From Mesaphorura yosii (Eukaryota; Arthropoda; Collembola; Poduromorpha; Tullbergiidae), in assembly GCA_009869945.1 (NCBI GenBank), contig WIXG01000096.1, positions 165,475-229,474 of the forward strand: DNA of 64,000 nt, given 5' to 3'. Shown piece by piece: positions 1 to 15,000 of the stretch; the stretch's first letter is position 1, and the number at the start of each line of letters is the position of its first letter. The notes below the pieces were generated by a model. That model was not told the origin of the DNA and did no database searches. It was given only the letters and a program-made list of their open reading frames with translations. A program made the position numbers and the translations under genes.

Positions 1-3000
1 AGAACGACCACCATGGCAGAGTGGAAGTGGTTGTAAATTAAATAGAAAACCAATTTAACATAACTTGCTAGGGCTTCTTGGATTCTGCGTTTGAATCAGA
101 CCTTGAAGTCGTGTCTGTTTGTCCGCAGCTAGCACGAAAGATTCAATTCCAATAAAGCTCGAGTGCACGCGCGGCGAATGCAAAAACATCAAATTGCAAT
201 AATGCCACTGCGATTCCACGCTGAAATTTTTTCAGCGGAAATAATTTAATAATCCGTAAGTCAGCAAAGGAACCTGAAACCCCTCTTCCAGGAAGAAAAA
301 CAAGATCACAAGCAGACAACCTGACAAGGGACGATTCCACGGAGCAAGTCTGTGTCCTAATTGGGCGGAATGGGCCAACAAAGCTCACACATGGACGAAT
401 CATTACAGGGTTGTCTGGTCTCTTCATGGTTACTAGCGAAAGGGCAAGAACGAGTAGCACAAAAGAGTGCAAGAAAAAGACAGCTCAGTAGGAGACTTGG
501 TCGTGTTCTATTTAAAAATTATTCAAATTTTATCTCTCTTCAGTTCACCGTTGAACACTTTCATTTTATGCCATGCCACAGCGATCCATGCAGGCATGCT
601 GCAGCTCCAAGTAGAAGTCGAGCTCGTGGTTCGTGAAGTGCAAATTTGTGCTGTATGACGAGAGAGAGGATATAATTTTTTATAATTGAATCATGTCAAC
701 TCCTTCAGATCGTGTCATTCCATTTCTATCACTGCGAATAGGCCGCGTGGCGCGGCATAGCATGGCTACTCCACAACGCTAACTCTTTACGCAATTCACG
801 CGGCATGAGCAAGCACGTAATAAGACTAGGCAGCTAAGATTTAAAACCTCGACGATTTACTTGGTCGAGCTGAGACTAGCACGCAGCACGATAAAAGCTT
901 TTATATTTTTGTGCACTAACGAAATGATGCATTAATACATCGCATGCACGCATTGTTAGCGCCCAAACTCCGAGTGCACGTCACGTCGCATCGTGTTGCT
1001 CTGATTTCTGGTATGAATATGAGGAGTGTCACAAAAAGGACAATAATGGCGAGACGGTGAAAAGTATCTAGTTCAACTTGACGCAAAATGACGGAAAGCC
1101 GCACCTTTGCTTTGCTCTGCCTGCCACGTACAAAAAAAGGAATAGGAAGGAAGCAAACCAGAAATTGTGAGAGCATGATTTTGGTCGGGGAATAATTATT
1201 CTTGCAACAACAATTGTGTAGCGTCGCAATGCTGCGAGTCAAACACACCCAAAATTCGAGCATGAACTAAAGCAGATTTTTGCAAAGCTGAAGTTTACAG
1301 TTTACAGCCATCGCCCTTTGCGTTAATCAGTACGCATACCGCTTCTATTTGGTCTGATGACAGTAGCAACTCATTCACGCACTTTGTTCATTCATTTGTA
1401 GTCACTTGTGCGGCATTTTGTATGTCGGGAGTTGCCTGTTTTGTGTTGCTAATGCACTAGAAAGTAGTGACATTAACATTCGATTATATCAGCGCTGCCT
1501 GCGTTCACGCTACAGCAGAGCAGGTCGCTGTCGTTGTCGATTGTATTTACATAATGTACGGCTAACCTTGTTTCACGAGAACAGTGCGTTGAGTTTACAA
1601 CAATCGCTTACATGTGGCAATTACTCCGTGCACGAAGCAGCACAGCCAGGCACAAACACAATACGCACTTGTTTGTGTTTCATGAGGCACGGTTCCCCGC
1701 GTGTAATGTCACATTCCGCCATTCTCGACTCTGTAACGCACCAGCGTACGCAGCGGAGTTCAAACAACAATCACGATGTGATGGCGCAAAGCGTGAATGA
1801 TGAATTGCGAGCGTAATTTAATTTACCCAACACGAGACAAGTTGAAGTTGAAGGCTGCAGAGAAATCCACCAAAACAAATAGAAAAGAAATCAAATTCTG
1901 CTCTCGAGTTATGAATTATGTGTAAAATTATGCTCAAAGTGCTTAATTTCTTGCTTTCTTTTTTCTTTGCTTTATGATTTGAAAATTGAAGGTGTCATAC
2001 ACTTTATTACGATAATTATGCCAGCACTGCACTCTGCTTGCCCTCGTAAACACGTTCGCTCTGCAGAGGCTGCACTTGCTCTTTGGTTGATCTCATTAAT
2101 TCCGTCTGCGCTCTGCTCTTATCGAAAGCAACATGCAGGCTGTCAAGTTCAAGATGAGGTTTTTGACTTGCGGCTTCAGCTGCTTTCGTGCACTTGCACT
2201 TGTACCCAAAATTGCTTACTGCACACTGCCTGATGAATTTATGCTTACGGTTACGGGTTCGATGACGCGTGAATGCGTTTTTTATTGGTGGGTTTTGTGT
2301 GTTTACACAAGGAACACAATTTACGAACGATTTAATGCATGCTACACTTGAGAATGCATATTTCAATGAAATGCGGTGCGTTACATTGCCAGTGCTAATG
2401 CATTAATCAGTTTTAATTTGCGTACAAGTGTTACACCCGTGTTTATTTTCATTCAAGACTTTCCTTTGGTCCAAGTTGTAATTTATGCATATTTATTTAT
2501 GCGTACCAGCTATAAAAGAATATTTTAGTCTCGAAACCTAAATCCATATTTGATACTGTATGTTGACATTTGCCTTGCAGTTGTGAGAAAATGAAACTTT
2601 CGTACCCGGCACAAATTGATGCATGTGCCTCGTTTAATGAAACCTACAAATTACAAAATGAATCACAATTTTACAATTGAAGCAGAAAAGTGGCGCCGAC
2701 ATGCAAGATTAAAATATTGATTTCACGTTAGAAAAACGAGCCTCTGCTTTTCAAACAACTTTCGGGTAACTTTTTCACGTAAGAGAGCAGCCGCACAGCC
2801 GCCTCCAATCAGCGAATTTTCTGCTGCTTGAGATTTTTTTTCGAGAACCACAAATTATAAAATCGCAATTATCACACACGAGTTGTAGTTGCGAGTGTGG
2901 GGCCTCTGTGATTTCCGCAAACTGCCGCAGACTTTTACACGGTTAATGAATGAAAATTAGAAAATCTGCTAAAAAGTTAAAATGATATTTCGTTCGCTAA

Positions 3001-6000
3001 CAATGTGGGTATTTCTCTCGTAGCCTTTCTCTGCGGTTTTACAAATCAGGGAGCATTCAGTTTACGTTCACTTACACCAGACCCACGACAGGAAGGATGC
3101 GATGATGATGAATGGTCTTTAATTTCGTTTAAGGTATCAATTTGCGAATTTGCAACGACGAAGATAAAAAGTGCAAAAATGATAAAGGAAATGCTTCGAA
3201 GTCTTCAGACTTGTGCACTTTATGTGGGAGAAATCTGTGCCTCAATCACCACGCTTCGCATCAGTCTTGATTAAGCTCCGCATTGAAGGTGCGCTCCTTG
3301 CAATTGCACTGACACAGTTTCCATTGTTCTATGACGTGGTGCAGCTCACGCAGACAGGCAGCATTAATCAAGTTATTAATGAAATCCTGTCAATTGTGAT
3401 GCTGTTGCGCTGCGCCAAATAAATGGAATTCTTCAGGTATTGAATGACAATGACAGTGACAGCGACTTGAACGTCGATTGCAGAATACAGTCCCAACACG
3501 GGCTAATAATTTGCCTGGGCTACTCCACAAGAAGTTTGCGCCATGCGCTCCACCTCGCCCAGCAGTTATTTTCCTATTGTCAAGCTATTATCGGATTCTG
3601 CGCCCACATCCCCGCAATTTGCAATCCGCTAATTCATGGTAACTCAATCCAGTAGGATATGCGATACGATACTGAATCAGGCAAGAATTCATTCAACGTA
3701 TTATTATGACATTAAAGATAACGTTACTTTTGCATTTCGCCGTCTTGCAAAAACCTGACCTTTCCTTCAGCGCTGCATTCACATGAATTGTCGTTTGCAA
3801 AAATTAAATTATACATGCCTCTGCTATCTGTGCATCGATCAGTGAACAGGTTGTTAATTAATGGACGCTGGGCGCAGTGCAGCGGAGGTTGCACAGAAGC
3901 CTGAAAAGTTGACTAGCAACATTCTACAGTATGCGGTAATGAAAAAAGATGGAAGATATTGAATGAAGGAATCTCATTTCATTTAATTTCTGCGCTCAAT
4001 CGTCACAAGATTAATTCGTTTCGAGTCATGAGTCCGGTGAGAGTAATTCGACTTTGACTTGCACAAGAAAAGTCAAGGCAGAAAGCCAGACTGCGTCATT
4101 CGTGTAATTTGTAATAACTTTTGATTTGCACTTGTACTTGATTAATCCATTGGGGTTTGCTCTAAATTGCCCTATAATGTCTGTTCTTGGAATAAGAGTA
4201 TTTTCCTAGCCACGACCGTGCCAAGACTCAAAATTATGAGTACTCACGTTGCTCTTATTACCGGGTAATTTGATTACCCAGAAAGAAAGAACAAGACCCG
4301 GCTCGTAACACAAGCCACCTTTTTAATGATTGGTACAAGGAACCGAACCACGGAGTCACAATCCTTTGTGTGTCATGAAACTCTGGCTGTGTAGTTTATT
4401 ATGCCGACTTGGCATGTCATTGCGAAATTTCCGGCTTCTTTGTCTGAAATTCATTAAGGTGCAGTCTATTGGCTTTTCGGGCAGGAGCAACGGCCAATTG
4501 TCAATCTAAAAGCATGTGGAGTCGATTTCGGCACAATACAACACAACAAAAGATCAGAGACGGAATCGGAATGAAAAGGAATGAAGCACACTGCCTCGTA
4601 GAGGTATGAGATGGCTAGAATTTCTGCGTGCTGCGCTGCAAGGTTATTATTAGATCATTGAGTTCTCTATGCCGCCGTCTTCGGCTCGTCTCACACTGCT
4701 CTGGTCTAGCCAAAGTTTTTCAAATAAATTAAACGTCGATGCACATTATCCGGAGACGAGACAACAACACTAAACAGATTACCAAGCGATGGCATTGCAC
4801 AATGGCAAAGTCAGGGAATGCTTGGAGAAAAATTCGATTCAGAAAACAAAGACCAGCCGGAACCATTCAGTTTCCATTAAATCGGACCTTGATTAATCCA
4901 AGCACAGGGCGAGTGCCGAGGTACACGCGACCTAGTTCCAGAAGCGGATGCTGTGTCCTTTCCTCTTTGCGCTAATCCAACCTCTGTGCTCTTGTTCCAG
5001 TTAGTGATAGCCATGAATTAACTGAGCTTATCGAACAGGGAGAACACGTTCAGCAGCCGGTAATCATAAGCTCGCCTTCAACGTAGGATCAAATTCTCTC
5101 CACAAAGAGTTAATCAACGCTGACAAAGACATTGCCTTCTCCAAGTTTCTTGTCTGAGGCCAATGTCGATTGCCACTGGGAATCTCATTGACAAAGTTTC
5201 TCTTTCACAAACGTCGGATTTAAGACCGAGAACGGATTCGATAATTAGAGACCTAAATATGCGGGGAAAATCTCATCACCTGTGCATCGAAGTGCAACAA
5301 TTTGTGATGACAGCCGTGAGCAATATAATTTTTCCCATGATACGACGATTAAATGTGAATGGCTCATATCTTGCTTGGCATTTGGTTGTGAGTGTGGTGA
5401 AATCCTAAATATTGACTTAACATACTTTTATCCGCTGCAGCCAAGCCGGGAGAATCGGCTAACCTTGTCTTGTCGCCGTCTTTGCCGATTCTCAGTGCAG
5501 AGAATTCTCACGCGTAAAACTATCATCATGAAAATAAACAGTTTTTCAACCCAAACGTCCACAACAGTTGCTACAAAATACAGCACTGCCGTGCTGGCCA
5601 GAGAAAGTCGATGGCGGTGACGGAAGGAAATAAAAATCTGTGCTTGGGAGAATATTTTTAGCGTCTTGAAACTATAAACCTACATTTAAATTGCTTTGGT
5701 TGTCGCTTCGTCTCGCTTTGCTTTTGCGATGCGATTGTTAAGTGCCCTTCTCGCATTTCGCCAATTACAAACTTTCGGCTTGCTCGCAGACTACCATCTC
5801 CCTGTTTTCAGTATTTGGAGTAAATAATACTCAAAATAGCCTTGTCGCATGCCCATAATTTCAAGCGTAGCGAAAAGCGTGTCGAGTTACAGCGAAGCAG
5901 ACTTCTGTGTCTTTGAGACTCGACTACACACACGGATATGGATTTGACTACCGAATAATCGTCTCTTAATTTATGTGCATAAAGTTGCACATTTTAAATG

Positions 6001-9000
6001 TGTCGTGCACAAAGAAACGCAGCTGAGCTCAGCGCTGCCAAAGCCTTCATGCTCGAGTCTTGATTAAGAGAAAATATTAAAACGATAATTCACACATTTC
6101 AAAAATTGCTACCGTAAATTATGACGGCTAATGTTCGCTGAAATCGTAACCTACTATTTGGCATCTGTGCAGTTTTACAATGAGCAAAATTTTCCATTCA
6201 CAAGTCGGCCTCGTGCATAATGTCTTTTGGCTAGTATTCCTTCTTGAATAAAAACTTTAGGGAGATTCTACAAATCGTGATTTCATAATTTGCAATTCCA
6301 AGTAATTGTCAGCGCAACGTTTTAGCTCCGATGACTGGTTTACGGTGTAGTAAAAGTCATCTACCTTTGGAGTGGTACTCCAGGTCAGTCGTCGTGTTTG
6401 TGTACGCGACAAGCGAACCGTTGTTGCCGTTGCCCCTGACGATGTGCCAAAATAGCTGCAACGCTATCGCTTTGGTAGTCGCACAGATGTTCGTTCCTAG
6501 ACTTCTCGATGCGAGTGAGTAATGTGGGCAATACTTCATGTACTCCCATACACGACGACGTGCGGATTATAATCATAGTCATTAATTGATGACTTCCAAG
6601 CCTGCCTGGCTGACTAAGTAAGTCCAATTTGGTCGATCTTGCACGTAAACACAGAGTGTAGTGCAGTGATACGCGAATCAAGACGAGACATTGTGTCTTG
6701 GGCAGAAATGGGAATAGGATGCGAAGACGGCGTGGATGGCATAGCAGTGTGTAGCTGCAAAGAGGTCATTGAATCCTCAAGTATGCTATAACGAGTAAGA
6801 TCTGGTGGTAGGGAAAACACACTTGCGATTGAGATGCATCTCGACAACTCGACTTTTGCGAAGAAACGACTCGTCTTTGGAACGCATTTTTATTTCTTTC
6901 TCAAGCCACCACCACGATTTTTATTATTGTTATTACCGGGAGGAAGATGAGATGCAGGAGATTGTCTGAAAACGACTCGTCATTCAGCTCTGAGCTCGTA
7001 ACACGAATCAGAACAGAGCTGCTGAATCTGTGAAAGAGCAATAAAACTGATACGACCAGGGATCGCTCTTCGTCTGTTCGTGGTGGCACGGAATGGAACA
7101 CCTGCTCGCTAACGAGCAAGAGAGAGGTTCGTGTTATGCAATGCTAATTGCCTGGCTTCATGGCTCTGCTCAAATTTGGCAAAAATCTATTAACGATAAT
7201 TCATCTTGCTTGCTGGTCAGGCGAAGAGTTTGAAATCTGATTCTCTCTTTTGCCTGGCTGAGTGTTTGTTTAGCGTTTCCACTTGGCCTGGGCCATCGCA
7301 CTTGACTCTTCTTCTTCCTGCACCGCACTTGTTGGGATTTAATCAATTTGACAGTGTATCAAGAATGTGCACTTCGAACAATAACAACTGACAACATGCG
7401 CTGCACGCGGCTTTCTTAGTCGTGGGCTGGAGCTCGAGTTCGCATCTTGTTGGCAGACTGTTTTGTCTTGCGGTGATTGCTAGCTCGGCTGATGAGCCAC
7501 TCTTTCATTTCGCAAGTCGGCCGACGTCGCTCCCGAGATTAATTACTGGTTAATGATCTCATTTTTTGCTTGGTTGAGCCACGCACTGCACAACACACTT
7601 TACATTTAATTATTAATGCTATTAAGTATTACGAGATACGAATCAGCAGGCAGGCATTACAATGCGAAAGCAAGCGCCGACGCATCGTAGAGTTTGAGGT
7701 CGTCCGTCATTATGATGATTGTCGGACATTTACATGTGTTCACAAAAGAAAACTGCCCACAGCCCTCCTCAGCCTCTTCACTGCATAAAAGACTGCACAC
7801 GCAATTTGCGAATCTTTGGACAAAGTGAGCATTGAATACACACGAGGCGTTATGATTGACAAGTCGACGCAGAATTAAGCCTGATAATAAATTGTTTCTC
7901 AAACAAATCTAAAAGCATTTGTTTCTTCTATCAAATCCCCATCCCACACGTCATCCTATGCGTTGTCACGCTAAATTCCGACCGCTTATGCGCGAAAGAG
8001 AAAATGCCATCATTATTTCCCAATATTTTCGTGAGGGTTTTCGACTTCGCATGCGTTCCGCTCTTTTCACTTCTCATGGGCACTGACGTTGCATGGATTG
8101 CGTGCAAGCTTCTACTAATCAGAATCCGTAGCCAACAATGCATCTCGACAATCCACAATTTGTAAACACTGAAAAACCAAGTTGGTCAGGTCAACTTGAC
8201 GAGAAATGAGGGAACGGAGTGAGCGAAATGATGATGATGCAGTATAAGGATGTTTGCAAATTTTTCCGTTATGTTTTTCAAAGGAAAGACCTGCGATGAA
8301 AGAGAGTTCAGTTGGCTGCTATCTCTCATCATCTTCGCAGCCCATCATCTTCAACTCCACTGTCATGTCGTCAGTCAGTAGTTGTATGGCTTTTTAATGC
8401 ATGCTAATGCTTCGCACAAAGTCACATCTCCTCCTCCTACACATTACCCACGAAACCAAATCATTATTGCGTTGCGCACACCCCGCCTCATGCTCACTGC
8501 AATTTATTATAATTTCGCAATATTGCAAAACCAGCACATCATGAACACACACAATTAGCGCATCGTGTGAGGATGAATCGGTCCAAGTGCATAATTGCGA
8601 ATACGAATTGTGAATCAGAACCAGCGCACAAAGTTCAGGAAACTCGGATTTGCTCAGTCATCATTACCGATAATTAATATGCGTTATATTCTTGAAACGA
8701 ATGCGCAACGTTGTCAAATCAAAGTGAGGTGCAGTGACATCGGCGAGAAAGATGACAGCAATTAACCTCTTCTGCTTCATGAGTCTAGACTTGGGCGTAA
8801 AGAGCAATGACTGGCTTCACCTGAGACGACAGACAGAAATAACCCATGAATCTCTTCCTAGTCAATCAATATTTGTCACAATGAAGGAACGTTTCAGAGA
8901 TTTTGCAACGAGAGTTCCAACGCTTACTTTAAGCACAACACTCAAAACTCTAGTGCCTGGGTGGCATTTGAAAATATGCGGTGACGAATTCACCGCGCCG

Positions 9001-12000
9001 GATGAGAATCTTCATTCTTCATGCTCATGTTCATGTTATCGTTCACTTTCCCATCACTCAATCATAATACTTACGGAGGTAAGTCGTAAAGCGCTTGGTC
9101 ACAAAGGTCAACGAGCTATTGCCAAATACATGCACAAGAAGCAATAGGCACTAAAAGTACTCGAAAGCTGCCGAATTCCTCGAGCAGAGACAAAATCAAA
9201 CACGACCGCAACTTTCCCATCCCATCGTTTCTCGCATTCATGACTACGTGTGAAATTGGAAATCATTGACAGAATGACACACATCATTTCACGGCGGCCG
9301 AGGCGAGTTCAGGTTCAGGTTCAACACGGCATTGTAATGCAATACTTCATGTACTTAATCCACCGTGATGACGATTATAATAATTCACGAATGCAAAATA
9401 TGGTTCGTGCGGAGGAAGTTGCGAAATCCTGTACAAAGAGCTTGAACTGCAATTGCAGTTGTGATTGTTTTCGCCCCATTCATTTTCTGCTCACAAAACG
9501 GGACTTTATTATTATTTATTAGCGAAGATGTGTTATTAACTTCACAGGCTCGGGCACAGGTGGAGGCTGGTCGATCGTGTCGTATTACATTACATACCGT
9601 TCACGGATCACGTTAAATTTATTTAGCACATGATTGTGATGAATGAACTGTTCTATTTATTCACACTTGCCCGGTGTCCTTCCAAGATAACTGCTGACTG
9701 GCTTCGCTCGCATTAGTACGTGAATTACGTGCCTGCTTCACATTTCGCCAAATATGTCTGCGTTTTATTCACTCTCTCCGCCGCGCAATGCCAATCTCGA
9801 GTCTCGAGTAAGCAAGAGCGCATAGTCTGAAGGTGCTCTGCCAGTGAGCAGCAGGATATGAAAAAAGTAATTAATGTCTGGCGAACGCGAACGTGTGTAC
9901 ACACAGACGGTGAATCGCAATAAATCAAACCGTGCTTTGCTGCAGAATAAATAATGCACAGGCTGATTAGGCGCAGTGAAACCGTGTATTCATGCAATTT
10001 GCAAGGCACGGTGAAAGCAGACATATGCCCAATAATTCATTGACTGGATAACACAACCCAGCGGAGGTCCAACAGACAAGATTATATGGCATTGGCACCG
10101 GACTCGGGATTTGTTGATTTAGATCAACGAAGGAAACACTAGAATTCCAAGCCATTCTCGTTTTCCAAGCAGTTGGCTCAAATTGGGAGTTTCGGCAGTA
10201 AAGTTTTTATAATTGCATGCCAGGCTGGCTCGGTTCAGACTCGCCTTTCTTTCAAAGAGACAAATGAGGAGCCAACAAGACGATAAACATTTTATTGTAT
10301 TCCGTCACATTTGAATTAATGCTGTATAAGTTCGGCAGTACAACCTTTCTTTGTAGTGCGAGAGCTGCCATTATGCCAAAGACGCTGATTTTGCGTTCGC
10401 GACATATGCATCCTTCTTTCCCCTCGACTTGCTTTTATTTTCCTCCAAATGTGAACAAAGCAAGTCACACGCCGTAAATTCTGTACTTGGAGTCAAAATC
10501 CATTGCCTTTTACAACGAATGCAGGATTCAAATCAGCAGCTGGCGTGGTGTTTTGTTTACAAAGAGAATGACAAGGTAATTACTGTTGTAGCCCGACCGA
10601 AGCAAGAGATTTTGTTCTGAATCCAAATACAATTAAAGTCTGCCATTTTATTCGCATTTGTTAATTCCATTTGGAGTTGCGATGGACCGCGACCACACTG
10701 ACGTGATTCATTTGCGATATGAATTATTCGCTTGTGTGTTTGCGACGGTGACCATGATCACTGCCATATAAAGTAAAGGAAAAGTAAAAAAACAGCGCTG
10801 GTCATAATTGTGTAGTACATGAACTCATCGAACACAAAACTCAGAGTAGATGTCAAAGAAGGCGAATTGCCAATAGGAGAGACGAAGGGTGAAGAGAGTG
10901 TGAAGTTTATGAATGAGATTTTAAGGCGTGCGCACTTCCAAGTCCATTGATTAGAATCGCCGAGTTGACGTCATCAATTGCTGTTCAATTAATTGAAAGG
11001 ACTAAAACCCAAGCAGTTGCCGTTGGCTTCCAACTTAATTCCGCATCAGTATTCAGAATCTAAGATCATTGAATGCTTTGCGCGCACATTTTTCTTCAAC
11101 GCGTGGCATTAATTTTGTTATTGCCGTCAATTTCATCCATAATTCAGTAAATATAACTAAGTGAGCTTGCCTTGCCCAACTTTTTCCGAACCGATCCTAC
11201 TCCAAAAACCAATAAGGAGCACGGGTCGGTTCCGCCAAGCATCACGCCAGACATTAAACTGGGGAAATTCTGCAATAACAATTACCCATGAACTGACTGC
11301 CCGAAGGCTCGGTGAACAGCATATTAATAAGAGCAATACGTGTAGCAGTTAAAAACCTTTAATCGCTGCGTTAATTTGAGATAATTGCCAATGATCTGCG
11401 AGGTGTGTGCCCAATAAATCGTTTAATTGCGCAATGAATAATTGCAGCGTCTCAAAAAGATGCTGCTCATCGTTCCATTCACAGACACACAAATCTGCGA
11501 ACTTGGGATTTTAAAATGCGCCTGAGTCTGGAATAACTCCTCATTAAGGTTGAAAGCGCAGGCCGGCCTCTTCTATATGCATTCCAATTTACAAACTTTA
11601 CAAACTGAAACTGCGTCTAAGCTGAATGCCATTAAATGTATGATAGCAGTCTAATTATTCCAAGAACCTCAACTGCATTACATCGGCTCCCTTTAATAAA
11701 GAGATGTTCTAGAAAATAGCAAACACAATACTAAGAGTTGCTAGGCAGAAGCTTATTGAATACTGTAAACACGCTATGAAGATAAAAGGCAGGGACGGGC
11801 GAGAAAAGTCGTAATTTGATTCCCATCAATTTTATGGCTTCGGCTATGCTTCCCTTTAGCCTAGTTTACTTTCACACTTGTTTTGGTGACAGGATGGTAC
11901 CAAGACGCAGAAGCAGCGGCAAATGATACTAGCAATCAGCCGTTTCATCATGAGCGCTCGAAATCATGACAACGATGACAAAAAATAAACCCAAAAATTG

Positions 12001-15000
12001 TCGCCTAAATTTCTAGGTTGAATGATCACGATCAGTTCTCACAAAATTTTAAGCGTTTGTCATTCGTCGCCTCTTAGAAAGCTCTACTTGCCTTGTTAAA
12101 CCAGCACAAAACAAGTGAACCCTGACACTCCAGATAGGCAGAGGATGTCATTTTGCGTAAACTCCTTTCGCCTTTTTGGCACTGCGCAATGTGTTACGTA
12201 TTAATTAAGCACAGTGACTCAAATGCAGAATAAAAACTGCTTTGACGAGAACTCTAAACGGCTTTGTGTGAAAAGAATCTTGTCAAATTCGTAAGGAACA
12301 CATCAAAAATTATGTAGTTTTGTCCGCAAAAAATCAAACAGAGGACATGATTATTATCAATAAAATCCCGTTTAATAGGCAGAGTGCAGTGCAGAGTGCG
12401 AAGATTAGCGAACTGAAGGACACGTGAATCTGGTGCAGCGCAGCGAGATGCAAACCATAAAAAATTTTCTAGAAAACCGTGTTTTTCTTGTCTTACTGCA
12501 ACTCGAGAAACGCGAGAAAAAATGCTCGACTCGAGTACAGGTATTACATGTGTGTTGCGTTCCAAATTGCTATGCCCTGCTTCTGTTTATCACGCACTCG
12601 ACTGTAATTGGCAGCTTTTCGCAAGTTTTAGCAGGTGACATGCTCAAACAGTGCGCGCCTCGCAGCGTCTGCAAATTTCGTCAGTTTATTAATTGAGGTT
12701 CAACTTGATTCTGGCAGCTTGGCACCTCATTAGCGGCTGTATTGATACAAAATGTCAAACGCTAAACTCGAACAATTTAACCAAAGTCAATGCGTGGCAG
12801 TTTCAAGTGGGACAGTAGATTATGATTGTTGCACATTGCACAGGTGATTCAAGCTGCGTTGTTACGTACACACATGTATGCCTGAAATGGGTCAAGAAGC
12901 AAAAATCTGCATTGGGCCTCTCCCCGAAGTCGTCAACTGGTAGAAGGGATGTACGGAATGGGGCAGATGTTGAATTATAGCTGTCATTATTGCACTTTGC
13001 ATACAATGGGCAGTCAATACCAATGGCAATAATCTTAATACACAACCCGGCGGGAGCACTGCACTGCGGTGGCACGTCATGTGGTATGTCAAGTACAATG
13101 GAGTATTTGGAAGTTGGCTCTCCGAATGATCTACATATTCGGGGCTATCGGGTCAGGCTGGCTTGTTCACCATTAACATGAGGCACATTCTGTCACTTTC
13201 GTACGAACAATAGCCTAGAAACGAGAAGAGGAGAAATAGTAGCCGGAGTCATGCAATTCTCTCATTTATCACGAATTTTATGTTTGTCAAGAAGTCAACT
13301 TTTACTGTGGCAAATGCTTGATCCGGATATTCGCACATGACGGTTGCGAAAGCAATAATTGTTGTGGCGTGTGCCTTGACGAGTAGTGCCTGTGTAGCTC
13401 ATTGGTCTTTAGAACAGTACGAACGCATAATTAGTGCATATGATCACAAGCGGAGAGCAGGTAATCATAATCGAACTAAATTCTGAATACTCATTTACAG
13501 CCAATTACTGGAGTGCTCTGACTCTTGTTTCCCAATTAAAATTTACGTCAAAATTACAACTTGCTGTACTACAATAGTCTTGACAGCCGAAGCCTTGAGC
13601 CGAGCGTCTGAGCCCACCATTTTCGCGTTAAACGTAAAACAAAACTCGAAAAAGGAAATTCTCTGCAGAAGTCCAATGCCAAACATTTTAATGCATTATT
13701 GTAAACGACCTACATGGTTGCTCTGTGCCGTGTTCTACGATGCAATTGAAATGCAGCCGACTCACAATAAGGCGAGAGCGAGCCATGCCCATTGCGTAAC
13801 TGAACGTGGGGCTCGTGCTAAGGAACCAGCGTTTGAAGAATGCGATCGTCTCTCGAATTTTCCCTCGACTTATCAGCGCATTGATCACGATGTAATTGTA
13901 TGATTGGGAATTCTGCTGGCAATGCATACAACTCGCTCGAGCATCGCCTCCAATTTTCAAAGAATTTTTATGGCTTCGTTTCAGACAGAGTGAGTTATGC
14001 ATGCGTTTGGCAATACGAATAGCAATAACCAACTTATCATCAGGCTCAAATGCATTTCATTCAAACTATTCACCTTGACTCGACTCGGCTGACGCCACCA
14101 CCGCACCTTCAAATTGCATCGAAATTGCAATGTAGTGGATGACTTTGCGTAACGCGAGCGTTGGTCCTGTCGTCGAATAAAAGAGGAAGAATCTGACCTC
14201 AATCGAACATGCACGTAAACGCTCAAATCTTGAATGCAATGCAGTGCAGCAACAATTGCGAGTCGTCAAGTGGCAAGAACAACGATGCAATAAAGTGCCT
14301 AAAATAGGAAGCCGAATGCTACATATACAAAAATGGGTTAAATATAGCCTTGGTGCTTTTCCTTACGCAAAATTGCACTTGGGCACTGGAAAGGTGGCAA
14401 TTCTGCGTGTTCATGCCCTGAATATTTATTCCTTCAACCTTCAGCGAGCTGAGAGACTCGAGTTTAATTTCCTTGCAAGAATAAAGTTAAATTGATTCTT
14501 TCTTATTTATGATTACGATGACGACTCTGGCACTTGTGCCGCTCCTCCGCCGTGAAGTGGAAATGGGAAGGTGTGCTACGCCGTGTTCTTGAACACCCAG
14601 AACAACTTGTTACATGAGTAGCATTTGATGTTCTCTCACTCCGAGAGCGGTACCTTTGGGAACCGAAACGTATAAAGTTCAGAATCCAATATCCAGGAGC
14701 ATCTTGCAAGTCAGCCAGAAGGAACAAGCGCCAGAATAGTTGGAGGGAAGAGCACGTGAATTCCCATTTCAGGTAACATTCGGTCGTCAGTCTTCAGCTT
14801 TCAGCTTCCAGTAACGTTAAATTTTATTTCTCCGATGAGCAGCAGTCAAGAAAAGTTTCGTGCTTGTGGATTACTGCGCCATTCAAGCATCCTGTGCTGA
14901 GCGTTCGTCGAGTGGAAATTCCAATGGATTCACCAGGCGTAGGTGAAATAGCCATACAAACAGAATGTATAATTCATTTCATAGAGGGATCAAATTAATT